Source: Dechloromonas sp. UBA6271
Lineage (GTDB): Bacteria > Pseudomonadota > Gammaproteobacteria > Burkholderiales > Rhodocyclaceae
Direction of reading: 5' to 3'
DNA length: 64,000 bases
Assembly: GCA_002440665.1 (NCBI GenBank)
Contig: DJUX01000038.1
Span: 1 to 64,000 of the forward strand
Part shown: positions 20,727 through 30,329 of the stretch, in pieces
Layout: each line of letters opens with the position of its first letter
Position numbering within the stretch: the stretch's first letter is position 1
Made by a program: the position numbers and the translations under genes
The notes under the pieces: generated by a model
What the model saw: only the letters and a program-made list of their open reading frames with translations
What the model was told of the DNA's origin: nothing
Databases searched by the model: none

Positions 20727-23489
20727 ATGTCTGAACGCGCCCCCGACCCCAACAAGGACGAACCCCTCCGCGACGATATCCGCCTGCTCGGCCGTGTCCT
20801 CGGCGACACCGTGCGCGAACAGGAAGGCGAAGCGGCCTTCGACATCGTCGAGCGCGTACGCCAGACCGCCGTGCGCTTCGCCCGCGACGGCGATCCGACG
20901 GCCCGCGCCGAACTCGCCGCTCTGCTCGACCCCCTGTCCGGCGATACGACGCAGGCCGTGGTGCGCGCCTTCAGCTATTTCCTGCAACTGACCAACATCG
21001 CCGAGGACGAGCACCATATCCGCCGCCGCCGCGCCCACGACCTCGCCGGATCGCCGCCGCGCGAGGGCAGCCTGGTCCACGCGCTGGATACCCTGGCCAC
21101 CGCCAATGTCTCGCCGGAAGCCCTCGCCGACTTCTTCGCCCATGCCCTCGTCGCCCCGGTGCTCACCGCGCACCCGACCGAGGTCCAGCGCCAGAGCCTG
21201 ATCCGCAACCACCGCGACATCGCGCACCTGCTCGACCAGCGCGAACGCCTGCAGATGACGCCGGAAGAGGAAGCCGAAAACGACCTCGGCCTTGCTAACG
21301 CCATCCTGACGCTGTGGCAGTCACGCATGCTGCGCCCGGTGCGCCTCAAGGTCATCGACGAGGTCAAGAATGGCATCACCTACTTCAAGGAAACCTTCTT
21401 CACCGAATTGCCGCGCCTCTACATCCAGGCCGCGCAGCAACTGCAAAAACGTTACCCGGAAACCCTGTGGGCGCTGCCGCCCTTCTTTCGCGTCGGCAGC
21501 TGGATCGGCGGCGACCGCGATGGCAATCCCTTCGTCACCGCCGAGATCCTGAAGGAAGCGCTGCGCCTGCAATCGGCCGCCGCGCTCAATCACTATCTTG
21601 AAGAGGTCCACGAGCTGGGCGGCGAACTGCCGCTCTCGGACTTGCTGGTCAACGTCACGCCGCAACTGCTGGCGCTGGCCGAGCACTCCACCGACTTCTC
21701 GCCGCAGCGCGCCGACGAGCCCTACCGCCGCGCCCTTTCCGGCATCTACGCCCGCCTCGCCGCCACCGCCCGCGTGCTCGACCAGGTCGAACCGGTGCGC
21801 CACGAAATCGGCAGCGCCGCGCCCTACGACAACCCGGACGCTCTGCGCGCCGACCTCAAGGCGCTGGCCAATTCGCTCAAGCGGAACGGCAGCGCCAACC
21901 TGGCCGGCGGCCGCCTGCGCCGGCTGCTGCGGGCGGTCCAGGTATTCGGCTTTCACCTCGCCCCGATCGACCTGCGGCAAAACTCCGAAGTGCACGCTCG
22001 CAGCGTCGCCGAACTGCTCGCCGGCGCCGGCCGCTGCCCCGATTACGAGGCGCTTTCCGAGTTCGACCGCATCCGGCTGCTGGTCGAGGAAATCAGCACC
22101 CCGCGCCCGCTCTACTCGCCCTACCTGAACTATTCCGATGAAACGCAGGGCGAACTGGCGATCTTCTTCGCCGCCCGCGAACTGCGCGAAAAATACGGTT
22201 CCGCCGCCCTGCCCAACTGCATCATCTCGAAGACCGACGGCGTTTCCGACCTGCTCGAACTCGCCCTGCTGCTCAAGGAATCCGGGCTGCTGCTGCCCGG
22301 CGCGCAGTCGAGACTCGACGTCAATATCATCCCGCTGTTCGAAACCATCGAAGACTTGCAGAAGAGCGCCGCGACGATGGCCGGCGTCTTCGCCATCCCG
22401 GCTTACCGCGAACTGCTCGCCGGCCGCGGCGACGAGCAGGAAGTCATGCTCGGCTACTCGGACAGCAACAAGGACGGTGGCTTCCTGACCTCGGGCTGGG
22501 AACTGTACAAGGCGGAGATCGAGCTGGCCCGCATCTTCAGCGAACACGGCGTGCGCCTGCGATTGTTCCACGGCCGCGGCGGCTCGGTCGGCCGCGGCGG
22601 CGGCCCGACCTACCACGCCATCCTGGCCCAGCCGGTCGGCGCCGTTTCCGGCCAGATCCGGCTGACCGAACAGGGCGAAGTGATCTCGACCAAGTACGGC
22701 AACCCGGATACCGGCCGCCGCAACCTCGAGGTGCTGCTCGCCGCGACGCTGGAAGCCAGCCTGACCGACCACGAAAACAAGGTCGAGCCGGCCGAGCAGT
22801 TCCACGCGGTGATGGACGAACTCTCGGCCCGCGCCTTCAACGCCTATCGCGGCCTGGTCTATGAAACGCCGGGGTTCACCACCTATTTCCGGCAATCGAC
22901 GGTCGTTTCCGAAATCGCCTCGCTCAACATCGGCAGCCGCCCTGCCTCGCGCAAGGCTTCCGAGCGCATCGAAGACCTGCGCGCCATTCCCTGGGTCTTC
23001 AGCTGGGCGCAGTGCCGACTGATGCTGCCCGGCTGGTACGGCTTCGGTGCTGCGGTCGACGGCTATTTGTCGGCCAATTCCGATGGCCTCGCCACCCTGC
23101 GCCGCATGGTCAAATCCTGGCCCTTCTTCCAGAGCCTGCTGTCGAACATGGACATGGTGCTGGCCAAGACCGACCTCGCCATCGCCTCGCGCTATGCCGA
23201 ACTGGTTGCCGACGCCGAACTGCGCGAACGCATCTTCAGCCGGATCAAGGCCGAATGGGCGCTGACGAAAAAGCACCTGCTGGCCATTCTCGAACAGGAC
23301 GATTTCCTCGCCGACAATCCCATGCTCAAGCGTTCGCTGCAACTGCGCTCGCCCTACATGGACCCGCTCAACCACCTGCAGGTCGAACTGCTCAAGCGCC
23401 ACCGCGCCGGCGACACCGACGAACGGCTGGCGCGCGGTATTCATCTGTCAATCAACGGCGTCGCTTCGGGATTGCGCAACAGCGGGTAA
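20727..23489 (+). CDS. ppc: Phosphoenolpyruvate carboxylase
   Basis: Anaplerotic carboxylation of PEP with bicarbonate to oxaloacetate. The 920-residue protein has the catalytic-histidine motif VLTAHPTEVQR (His 149), the loop FHGRGGSVGRGGGPTYHAIL, and GYSDSNKDGGFLTSGWELYK. The C-terminus is intact (ends in GVASGLRNSG, the allosteric-site Asn). Three in-frame ATGs occur (20712, 20715, 20727). 20727 is preferred because GGGA precedes it, but the first ATG cannot be excluded. The next gene, ppsR, starts 9 bp after the stop. Confidence 0.95.
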   Translation: MSERAPDPNKDEPLRDDIRLLGRVLGDTVREQEGEAAFDIVERVRQTAVRFARDGDPTARAELAALLDPLSGDTTQAVVRAFSYFLQLTNIAEDEHHIRRRRAHDLAGSPPREGSLVHALDTLATANVSPEALADFFAHALVAPVLTAHPTEVQRQSLIRNHRDIAHLLDQRERLQMTPEEEAENDLGLANAILTLWQSRMLRPVRLKVIDEVKNGITYFKETFFTELPRLYIQAAQQLQKRYPETLWALPPFFRVGSWIGGDRDGNPFVTAEILKEALRLQSAAALNHYLEEVHELGGELPLSDLLVNVTPQLLALAEHSTDFSPQRADEPYRRALSGIYARLAATARVLDQVEPVRHEIGSAAPYDNPDALRADLKALANSLKRNGSANLAGGRLRRLLRAVQVFGFHLAPIDLRQNSEVHARSVAELLAGAGRCPDYEALSEFDRIRLLVEEISTPRPLYSPYLNYSDETQGELAIFFAARELREKYGSAALPNCIISKTDGVSDLLELALLLKESGLLLPGAQSRLDVNIIPLFETIEDLQKSAATMAGVFAIPAYRELLAGRGDEQEVMLGYSDSNKDGGFLTSGWELYKAEIELARIFSEHGVRLRLFHGRGGSVGRGGGPTYHAILAQPVGAVSGQIRLTEQGEVISTKYGNPDTGRRNLEVLLAATLEASLTDHENKVEPAEQFHAVMDELSARAFNAYRGLVYETPGFTTYFRQSTVVSEIASLNIGSRPASRKASERIEDLRAIPWVFSWAQCRLMLPGWYGFGAAVDGYLSANSDGLATLRRMVKSWPFFQSLLSNMDMVLAKTDLAIASRYAELVADAELRERIFSRIKAEWALTKKHLLAILEQDDFLADNPMLKRSLQLRSPYMDPLNHLQVELLKRHRAGDTDERLARGIHLSINGVASGLRNSG

Positions 23490-23498
23490 AATGGGCGC

Positions 23499-24317
23499 AT
23501 GCCAAATCCCATCAAACGCACCGTATTTTTCGTCTCCGACGGCACCGGCCTGACCGCCGAGGCCCTCGGCCACAGCCTGCTGACCCAGTTCGAGGCGGTG
23601 GAATTCAAGCAGATCCGAATTCCCTTCCTCGACAACATCGCCAAGGCCCAGGAGGCCGTCGCCCGCATCAACGCGCAGGGCGAAGCCGACGGCATGCGGC
23701 CCGTCGTGTTCACGACACTGGTCAATCAGGAACTGGCCAGCATCGTGCACCAGGCCGATGCCTTCTGCCTGTCTTACTTCGAAACCTTTCTGGCGCCGCT
23801 CGAGGCCGAACTGGGCGTCAAGTCGAGCCACACAGTCGGCCGCTCGCACGGTTCGGCCGACAGTTCGGACTACAAGAAGCGCATCGAGTCGATCAACTAC
23901 ACGCTGGCCCACGACGACGGCATCACCGACCGCGATCTCGCCGAGGCCGACGTCATCCTCGTCGCCGTCTCGCGCTGCGGCAAGACACCGACCTCACTCT
24001 ACCTCGCCATGCAATTCGGCCTGAAAGCCGCCAATTTTCCGCTGATCCCGGAAGATTTCGATCGCGGCCGCCTGCCCGGCACGCTGGAAAAACATCGCTC
24101 CAAGCTCTTCGGCCTGACCATCCAGCCGGAACGCCTGCACCAGATCCGCGAGGAACGGCGCGCCGGCAGCAAGTACGCCTCGCTGGCCAACTGCCGTTTC
24201 GAAGTGGCCGAGGCCGAGAAAATGATGCGCCGCGAAGGCATCCGCTGGCTGGATTCGTCGACCAAGTCGATCGAGGAAATCTCGACCACCGTTCTGCAGG
24301 AACTGAAACTACGCTGA
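23499..24317 (+). CDS. ppsR: PEP synthase regulatory protein (bifunctional kinase/pyrophosphorylase)
   Basis: ADP-dependent kinase and phosphate-dependent pyrophosphorylase that inactivates and reactivates PEP synthase by phosphorylating a Thr next to its catalytic His. The 272-residue product has the DUF299 features: the N-terminal FFVSDGTGLTAEALG and the P-loop VAVSRCGKTPTS (Lys 162). It shares an operon with ppc, so the PEP/pyruvate/oxaloacetate branch point is regulated from one locus while the target ppsA is transcribed separately 11 kb away. Confidence 0.93.
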   Translation: MPNPIKRTVFFVSDGTGLTAEALGHSLLTQFEAVEFKQIRIPFLDNIAKAQEAVARINAQGEADGMRPVVFTTLVNQELASIVHQADAFCLSYFETFLAPLEAELGVKSSHTVGRSHGSADSSDYKKRIESINYTLAHDDGITDRDLAEADVILVAVSRCGKTPTSLYLAMQFGLKAANFPLIPEDFDRGRLPGTLEKHRSKLFGLTIQPERLHQIREERRAGSKYASLANCRFEVAEAEKMMRREGIRWLDSSTKSIEEISTTVLQELKLR

Positions 24318-24607
24318 ACGCCAAAGGCCTGCTTCAAAACGAACAAGGCGCATCGCTGGGCGCCTGTATCTACGATACGGTCGTGGGTAACTTTGTGCCC
24401 TGAACTGCCGGCCAAGCAGTCCGAGGTTCATCGGCAGGTTATTGAGTGGAACGGTCACACAGGGCATCTGGCCACTGACAAAAGTTCGGCCAAAGCGGTC
24501 ATTCTCGCGCCTTGGCGCCAACGGCTGGTATGTGGTGTAAATCCGTACCTCAATATTGCGAGCAACAGCAACGGCGATGCAAAACATAAAAATTTTGGCA
24601 TCGGAAG
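24318..24607. other. Intergenic stretch with no gene recognised
   Basis: About 290 bp between ppsR and the KAP NTPase gene. Short frames exist on both strands but none has a ribosome-binding site or recognisable product. Composition shifts toward A/T to the right, marking the left edge of the accessory insertion. Confidence 0.4.
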
Positions 24608-26767
24608 TTAGTCACGGTTTTCTGATCCGTCCTTCCCATAAATACATTTCTCTTCAAGCAATGCCCGCCAAGCGGCCCTGACGGGATAGTTCAACGTCTC
24701 GTCTTTCAGTCGTTCCGCGGCGAGCAGCTTCAATACATCGATGGCGACAAAATTCTCAAGCTCTTGAAGGTCTTTCGGCAATCGATAGCTCTGCCCTTTG
24801 TGACTGTCGAATGCCCCCTTCAACATGGCCTCGACGAAATTGTCCAAAGTTGGGTCCATTTGCTCAATTGCTTCAAACACAGGTTTGCAGAGGCCAGGTC
24901 TTAAGCGCGACAGAACCCACAAAACAAGGTCAGGTGTGGCCTTGGCAAATAGATCGCCGTCCTGTGCTGCGCTTTTCACATTATTGGCAAAAGCATCTAA
25001 GGCCAACTCACGATGCTCTGCCTCCACGTTGAGGCAATCCAATTGATCGCGGTCGTCGGAAATAAAATTCATGATTGCGATTCTTGCTGCCACCGACACA
25101 GCCAAGTCGTCGGTCAAAATGCGTTCAGCCAAGCTCCGGGAAGCCTGTTCGGGCAAGTGTTTAAGCAGTTGTCCGATCGCTTGCACCGCAACACGTTCAG
25201 CTCTCATCGAAAAGACATCGATGCGCTCCCTCGCCCGGCGAACAAATGCCTCGCCTTCAACGAGTCTGGCAATATCTATTGCAAGACTCTCGGCATCAAT
25301 AGCCAAATCATTACCTAATCCCTCTGCCATGTTGCCCAATTGAGCAACGAAATCAATGCAATTATCTGGCTGAAGCGAAGCGGCAATTTCGGGGCGCTTG
25401 GCAGGCTTGAGAAGGTAGCGCCTGACGCGCACAAGACTAAGATCATCCGGCCGGGCACTAAGATGTAAAGCGACAAGCAAGCGATCAGGGGATGCTAAAT
25501 GCCCTTCGCCAGGCTCAATCCGCCCGAAAGTAAAGGCTTCGTCGGCTTTGGCAGTCTGCGGAAATAGCCAGTGCACGACATCCCTAATGGCTTTTGCATG
25601 TGGATGCCTGTCGATGGCTAAGTCGCGTTCTGTTGCATGGAGCTGAACTACTTCCTTGACATCGCGGAACTCCGTTCGAGATCCTGGCCGTCTTCCGACA
25701 AACGCCTGCGGCGTTCGGTTGAGCAGCTCGAAGACTGCGGGTGCCTTGATCATCAAGGTTGCCAAACCAAAAATGTCGGCCAGATGGATTTCACCGCGCA
25801 GGCCAGGCTCGATTGAGCAAACAACATCGAACAACCTAACGATATCCCGCGGCTGCTCAATCAGCTCACTCAATCCATTATGGAATAGCGCCCCAAGGCG
25901 CTCCTCATCCCCTGGAAAATGAGAATCTTGTGCCTCCTTTGCCAGTCGTCCCAAGGCATTGTTCATTAGGGCGACGCGTTGAGGAAAAGACAGCGGTGGC
26001 ACAGGCAACCTCACCTGTACCACCTTATCTAGGTAAGTTGCAGCAAAAGGCACGCTCAACTTATCCAACGCGGCACTAACGTACTTCTCATCCCAGGCCA
26101 GTACATAGCCCACGTTCGGCAAATCTCCTACCGCCTTGATGATGCGAACCATCTCATAGGCTTCAGCTGGGTACAAACGGTCGAGGTCGTCGAGCAGAAC
26201 CACAATGCGCCGAGGAAACTTGCGCAGAGCGTTTTCCAAATCTACCTTCCTCGCTTCAATGTCTGGGGTCTTGTAATCAAAGACCGCCTCGCTGGCATTC
26301 CCAACAGACTCCACCACCGATTTGATGATGCTAGCCCACGGCTCAGCACCGGGAATTAACTTCAGGACGTCGAACGCCTTTGAATAAGTTTTGAGCTCTT
26401 TGGCGACTTGCTTTCCTGCTTTTGCGTGGTCGGTCAATTTGACAGCTTTGGCAATACTTGCCAAAAACTGTCGCAACAAGGCATCGCGGTCACCGACCAG
26501 CCAAGGATTGAAATGAACAACCACAGCCCGCTGTTTTCCCGGTTCTGCGTTCAACAACTCTTCAAGCATCGCTAGCAGAGAGGTCTTGCCACTTCCCCAC
26601 GCGCCCTCAATGGACACCACAAGCCCCACTTCGGGCGAAATACGCTGCAATACTTTAGAGACTTGTGCTACAAAACCGCCCCGATCCAACAGGTCGCCCG
26701 CTAATGCATCACCTAGTCGTAGAGGGCGATCCAGCCGGAGGTCTGCATTATTTTTTTCTTGCGTCAT
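24608..26767 (-). CDS. KAP-family P-loop NTPase
   Basis: A 719-residue protein. The Walker A motif GAWGSGKTS is at 55-63 and Walker B RRIVVLLDDLDRLYP at 186-200, preceded by HFNPWLVGDRDALLRQF; these are the hallmarks of KAP NTPases. The usual membrane insert between Walker A and B is not seen (no hydrophobic span at 63-186), so a soluble form is predicted. The long C-terminal half is helical and unassigned. KAP proteins include plasmid PifA (phage exclusion) and other probable defence ATPases, so a defence role is possible but unproven. The gene stands alone between core genes and appears less GC-rich than its neighbours, suggesting acquisition. Confidence 0.85.
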   Translation of the reverse strand: MTQEKNNADLRLDRPLRLGDALAGDLLDRGGFVAQVSKVLQRISPEVGLVVSIEGAWGSGKTSLLAMLEELLNAEPGKQRAVVVHFNPWLVGDRDALLRQFLASIAKAVKLTDHAKAGKQVAKELKTYSKAFDVLKLIPGAEPWASIIKSVVESVGNASEAVFDYKTPDIEARKVDLENALRKFPRRIVVLLDDLDRLYPAEAYEMVRIIKAVGDLPNVGYVLAWDEKYVSAALDKLSVPFAATYLDKVVQVRLPVPPLSFPQRVALMNNALGRLAKEAQDSHFPGDEERLGALFHNGLSELIEQPRDIVRLFDVVCSIEPGLRGEIHLADIFGLATLMIKAPAVFELLNRTPQAFVGRRPGSRTEFRDVKEVVQLHATERDLAIDRHPHAKAIRDVVHWLFPQTAKADEAFTFGRIEPGEGHLASPDRLLVALHLSARPDDLSLVRVRRYLLKPAKRPEIAASLQPDNCIDFVAQLGNMAEGLGNDLAIDAESLAIDIARLVEGEAFVRRARERIDVFSMRAERVAVQAIGQLLKHLPEQASRSLAERILTDDLAVSVAARIAIMNFISDDRDQLDCLNVEAEHRELALDAFANNVKSAAQDGDLFAKATPDLVLWVLSRLRPGLCKPVFEAIEQMDPTLDNFVEAMLKGAFDSHKGQSYRLPKDLQELENFVAIDVLKLLAAERLKDETLNYPVRAAWRALLEEKCIYGKDGSENRD

Positions 26768-27056
26768 CGCTTCAGCACCTATACGTGTTATTGGGTCTAC
26801 TGTATTCCATCGTCGTAATCAAACGATAGGCCGATTGCTCGAGTTTCTCAGGGTGTAAATTTGCCGCTCTAATTGTTTCTCAGTTGAACGACTGATCTAT
26901 ACAGTAATGCGGACCTAAACGCCCAAACGCTTGAACGTCCGCATTGGCCGAATTGCTCGCGTAGGCTGCATGGCAGGTTTCAGAGTGGAGCTGTCGTTCA
27001 GATGGCTGGTTTTCCGGTACTTCGAATTACCGCTTCTAGCCGATTCCAGCCATAAA
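26768..27056. other. Intergenic stretch with a 9-bp inverted repeat
   Basis: About 290 bp upstream of the KAP gene. It holds the promoter region of that gene and an inverted repeat AATGCGGAC (26906-26914) / GTCCGCATT (26937-26945) around a 22-nt loop. No open reading frame is credible. Confidence 0.4.
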
Positions 27057-27827
27057 CTACCCCAACCGCCGTCGAACAGCCTCGAACAGACAGATCGCCG
27101 CCGCCGCGCCGACATTGAGCGACTCGACTGCGCCCGGCATCGGAATCCTGATTCTGAGCCGGGCCTCGGCGATCAGTTCGCGCCGGACGCCCTGCCCCTC
27201 GGCGCCGAAAACCCAGGCCAGCGTGCCTTCCCAACGCGCTTCGTAAAGCGACGTGGCACCGTCCAGACAGGTTACCGCCGTCGTCCCGCGGTATTCGGCC
27301 ATGAATGTCGCAAGATCGGCGTCCTCGTGGATGGCCAGCGCGAAATGCGCGCCCTGCCCGGCGCGCAGCACCTTCGGCGACCAGGCTGCGGCGCAGCCAG
27401 GCGCCAGCAAGGCCTGTTTCACCCCGGCCGCCGCCGCCGTCCGCAGCAGCGCGCCGACGTTGCCCGGGTCCTGCACGCCATCGAGCAAAATGGCATCTTT
27501 TCCGGGGTCGACCGCAACCGTCGCCGCCGGCATCACCGCCACCGCCAGCAGGCCGCTCGGCGTATCGACCAGCCCGAGGTCGCGCAGCAGGACATCTGCA
27601 AATACTATGGTTTCACGGCCTTCGACATAGGCAGCGATCTCGCCGCCAGCCAGCGCCGATTCGCCGACGATCAATGTTTCAACCGGTCCGCAGGCCTTTT
27701 CGTAGGCTTCGACCAGATGCACCCCGTCGAGCAACGTGCGGCCGGTTTTCCGCCGTTCGCGGCCGGATTCGGCCAGCCGCTTCAGACCCTTGAAAAACGG
27801 GTTGTCGCGCGACTGGATCAGCTTCAT
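27057..27827 (-). CDS. TrmH/SpoU-family RNA 2'-O-ribose methyltransferase
   Basis: SAM-dependent SPOUT methyltransferase acting on rRNA or tRNA. The 256-residue product has an N-terminal substrate-binding domain (SRDNPFFKGLKRLAESGRER) and the three SpoU motifs: LLDGVQDPGNVGALLRTAAA, WVFGAEGQGV and IPMPGAVESLNVGAAAAICL. It starts at ATG 27827, overlapping the rnhB stop by ATGA. The longer upstream frame is rnhB sequence. It is the last gene of the large minus-strand cluster. RlmB-like or TsnR-like specificity cannot be decided. A GGTCGACC-type repeat lies inside the coding region. Confidence 0.9.
   Translation of the reverse strand: MKLIQSRDNPFFKGLKRLAESGRERRKTGRTLLDGVHLVEAYEKACGPVETLIVGESALAGGEIAAYVEGRETIVFADVLLRDLGLVDTPSGLLAVAVMPAATVAVDPGKDAILLDGVQDPGNVGALLRTAAAAGVKQALLAPGCAAAWSPKVLRAGQGAHFALAIHEDADLATFMAEYRGTTAVTCLDGATSLYEARWEGTLAWVFGAEGQGVRRELIAEARLRIRIPMPGAVESLNVGAAAAICLFEAVRRRLG
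27486..27520 (-). repeat. GGTCGACC-type repeat, internal copy in the SpoU methyltransferase gene
   Basis: Read on the minus strand: CGGTTGCGGTCGACCCCGGA followed by AAAGATGCCATTTTG. It encodes VAVDPGKDAILL in frame, at a variable linker between domains. Confidence 0.35.
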
Positions 27828-28414
27828 AGCAGCGACAGCTGCCTGGCGACCGGCCCGAAGCTGCGCCGGTGCACCGGCGAGGCGCCATGCGTTTCCAGCG
27901 CCGCGCAATGCGCTGCGGTCGGGTAGCCCATATGGCGGTCGAAACCGTAGTGCGGATATGCGGCGTGCAGGATCAGCATGCCGGCATCGCGCACCGTCTT
28001 GGCGAGGATGGAGGCCGCTGCAATCGAGGCGATCTTGCCGTCACCCTTGACTACTGCTTCGGCCGGCATCGCCAGTTGCGGGCAGCGGTTGCCGTCGACC
28101 AGCGCGGCAACAGGGGTCACGGCCAAACCGGCCACCGCCCGCTGCATGGCCAGCATCGTCGCGTGCAGGATGTTCAGCCGGTCGATTTCCTCGACCGTCG
28201 CTTCGGCCACCGCCCAGGCCAGCGCCCGTTCGCAGATCAATACGGCGAGGGCATCGCGCTTCTTCTCGCTCAGCTTCTTGGAGTCGTTCAGGCCGGGAAT
28301 CGGCCTTTTGGGATCGAGGATCACCGCCGCCGCGACGACCGGCCCGGCCAGCGGTCCGCGCCCGGCCTCGTCGATGCCGCAGACGAGGCCGGGCGGAACG
28401 ATCAGTTCAGGCAT
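27824..28414 (-). CDS. rnhB: Ribonuclease HII
   Basis: Removes RNA from RNA-DNA hybrids and single ribonucleotides from DNA. The 196-residue protein has the acidic catalytic residues in GIDEAGRGPLAGPVVAAAV (Asp 15, Glu 16), the LVDGNR Asp and the SILAKTVRD Asp. It overlaps lpxB upstream by 13 bp and the methyltransferase downstream by 4 bp. The lpxA-lpxB-rnhB order is classical in proteobacteria. Confidence 0.95.
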   Translation of the reverse strand: MPELIVPPGLVCGIDEAGRGPLAGPVVAAAVILDPKRPIPGLNDSKKLSEKKRDALAVLICERALAWAVAEATVEEIDRLNILHATMLAMQRAVAGLAVTPVAALVDGNRCPQLAMPAEAVVKGDGKIASIAAASILAKTVRDAGMLILHAAYPHYGFDRHMGYPTAAHCAALETHGASPVHRRSFGPVARQLSLL

Positions 28415-29550
28415 TCGATGACCGCACAGGCGGCCTTCTCGGCATTGTTTTGGCGCAATTGCAGATGGATGTCGGTAAACGCCTCGGCGATTGCCGCGGT
28501 GTTTTCCTTGTCTTCGTAAAGCTTGATCAGCGCTGCCGCCAGGTTCTCCGGCGTCGCCTCGTCCTGCAGGATTTCCGGCACGACGAAGCGCCCGGCCAGA
28601 ATATTGGGCAGGCCGACATACGGCGAACGGACCATGCGCTTGCCCAGCCAGTAGGAACTCGGCGCGATCTTGTAGGTGATGACCATCGGCCGCTTGATCA
28701 ACGCCGCCTCCAGGGTCGCCGTACCGCTCGCCACCAGCGAGACATCGGCGGCGCCGAGCGCATCCTGGGCGTGGCCGAACAACAGGCGGAACGGCACATC
28801 ACCCGCCTCCTGCGTATAGATCGAGTTTTCGAACTGCAGGCGCGTTTCACGGGTGGTCAGCGGTACGATGAACTGGGCATCGGGCAGGAAGCGTTCGCGG
28901 ATGATCTTGGCGGTCTGCACGAAGGTGTCGGCCATCCGCTCCAGTTCGCCCTTGCGGCTGCCCGGCAACAAGGCGAAAACCGGCACTGCGCGCGGCATGC
29001 CCAACTTCTCGCGCACGGCCTGCTTGTTGGTTTCGAGCGGAATGATGTCGGCCAGCGGATGCCCGACATAGCTGACCGGAATGCCTTCCCTGGCATAGAG
29101 CGGCGGTTCCATCGGGAACAGCGCCAGCACGCGATTGACGGCACGGCCGATTTTCTTGATCCGCCCGCCGCGCCAGGCCCAGATCGACGGACTGACATAA
29201 TGGATGGTCTTGATGCCGGCGCCCTTGAGATCGGTTTCCAGCCCCAGGTTGAAATCCGGGGCGTCGATGCCGATGAAGATGTCCGGGCGCAGTTCGAGCA
29301 GCCGCTTCTTCAACTGGCGCCGGATCGAGAAAATTTCGCGAAAATTCTTCAGGGCATCCACATAGCCCATGACCGCCAGTTTTTCGAGCGGCCACCAGGC
29401 GTCGAAGCCCTGCGCCTCCATCTTCGGCCCACCGATGCCATAAAAAATGGCATCCGGCAATTTCTTCCGCAGGGCAGCAATCAGGAGGCTGCCCAGGAGA
29501 TCCCCGGAGGCCTCCCCTGCCACCAATGCAATCCGAACCGTGCTGCCCAT
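28402..29550 (-). CDS. lpxB: Lipid-A-disaccharide synthase
   Basis: Condenses UDP-2,3-diacylglucosamine with lipid X to form the lipid A disaccharide. The 382-residue protein begins MGSTVRIALVAGEASGDLLG and has the GT19 features SPSIWAWRGGRIKKI, the glycine-rich LLPGSRKGELERM and ASGTATLEAALIKRPMVITY. It starts at ATG 29550, overlapping the lpxA stop by ATGA. A further 114 upstream codons in the frame are lpxA read in another frame. Confidence 0.95.
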   Translation of the reverse strand: MGSTVRIALVAGEASGDLLGSLLIAALRKKLPDAIFYGIGGPKMEAQGFDAWWPLEKLAVMGYVDALKNFREIFSIRRQLKKRLLELRPDIFIGIDAPDFNLGLETDLKGAGIKTIHYVSPSIWAWRGGRIKKIGRAVNRVLALFPMEPPLYAREGIPVSYVGHPLADIIPLETNKQAVREKLGMPRAVPVFALLPGSRKGELERMADTFVQTAKIIRERFLPDAQFIVPLTTRETRLQFENSIYTQEAGDVPFRLLFGHAQDALGAADVSLVASGTATLEAALIKRPMVITYKIAPSSYWLGKRMVRSPYVGLPNILAGRFVVPEILQDEATPENLAAALIKLYEDKENTAAIAEAFTDIHLQLRQNNAEKAACAVIECLN

Positions 29551-30329
29551 CAGCGGATAATGCCGCGCTTGGAAAGCTCGAGGAAATCGACCATAGGCTG
29601 GACATCCGCCTGCGTTTTCGCCTGTTCCGCCAGTTTGACCTTGGCCTCTTCGAGCAGCAGGCCGGACTTGTAGAGGGTCCGGTAGGCACGCTTCAACTCG
29701 GTAATCGCTTCGGAGGTAAAGCCGCGACGTTTCAGCCCTTCGACGTGGATGCCGTAGGGCTGCGCGGTGTTGCCGGCCACCATCAGGTAGGGCGGAACGT
29801 CCTGCAGGACGAGCGACGAGGCGGCGGTGATCACGTGCGCCCCGATGCGGCAGAACTGATGGATGCCGGTGAAGCCGCCGAAGATGACCCAATCGTCGAC
29901 GATGACATGCCCGGCCAGCGAAGCGCCATTGGCGAAAATCGTCTTGTTGCCGATACGGCAGTCATGCGCGATATGCACATAAGCCATCAACCAGTTGTCG
30001 TCGCCGATGCTGGTGACGCCCTGATCCTGCACCGTACCCAGATTGAAGGTGCAGAATTCGCGGATCGTGTTGCGGTCGCCGATTTCCAGCCGCGTCGGCT
30101 CGCCGGCGTATTTCTTGTCCTGCGGCACCTCGCCCAGCGAGCAGAACTGGAAAATGTGGTTGTCGCGGCCGATCCGGGTATGACCCTTGATAACCACGTG
30201 CGGACCAATGATCGTGTTGTCGCCGATCTCGACATGCGGGCCGATGATGGAATACGGACCGATTTCGACGTTGGCGCCGATCCTGGCGCCCGGGTCGACA
30301 ATCGCGGTGGGATGGATCATCTCAGACAT
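29550..30329 (-). CDS. lpxA: UDP-N-acetylglucosamine O-acyltransferase
   Basis: First step of lipid A synthesis: transfer of a 3-hydroxyacyl chain to UDP-GlcNAc. The 259-residue protein is a left-handed beta helix of hexapeptide repeats (IHPTAIVDPGARIGANVEIG onward). The catalytic His sits in YVHIAHDCRIGN (about His 122) and the C-terminal helical domain follows GIHVEGLKRRGF. It overlaps fabZ by 8 bp and lpxB by 1 bp. Confidence 0.96.
   Translation of the reverse strand: MSEMIHPTAIVDPGARIGANVEIGPYSIIGPHVEIGDNTIIGPHVVIKGHTRIGRDNHIFQFCSLGEVPQDKKYAGEPTRLEIGDRNTIREFCTFNLGTVQDQGVTSIGDDNWLMAYVHIAHDCRIGNKTIFANGASLAGHVIVDDWVIFGGFTGIHQFCRIGAHVITAASSLVLQDVPPYLMVAGNTAQPYGIHVEGLKRRGFTSEAITELKRAYRTLYKSGLLLEEAKVKLAEQAKTQADVQPMVDFLELSKRGIIR

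Noticed and set aside
28402..29892. An extended lpxB start
   Set aside because: The extra 114 codons are lpxA sequence out of frame. The family start is MGSTVRIALVAGEASG at 29550.
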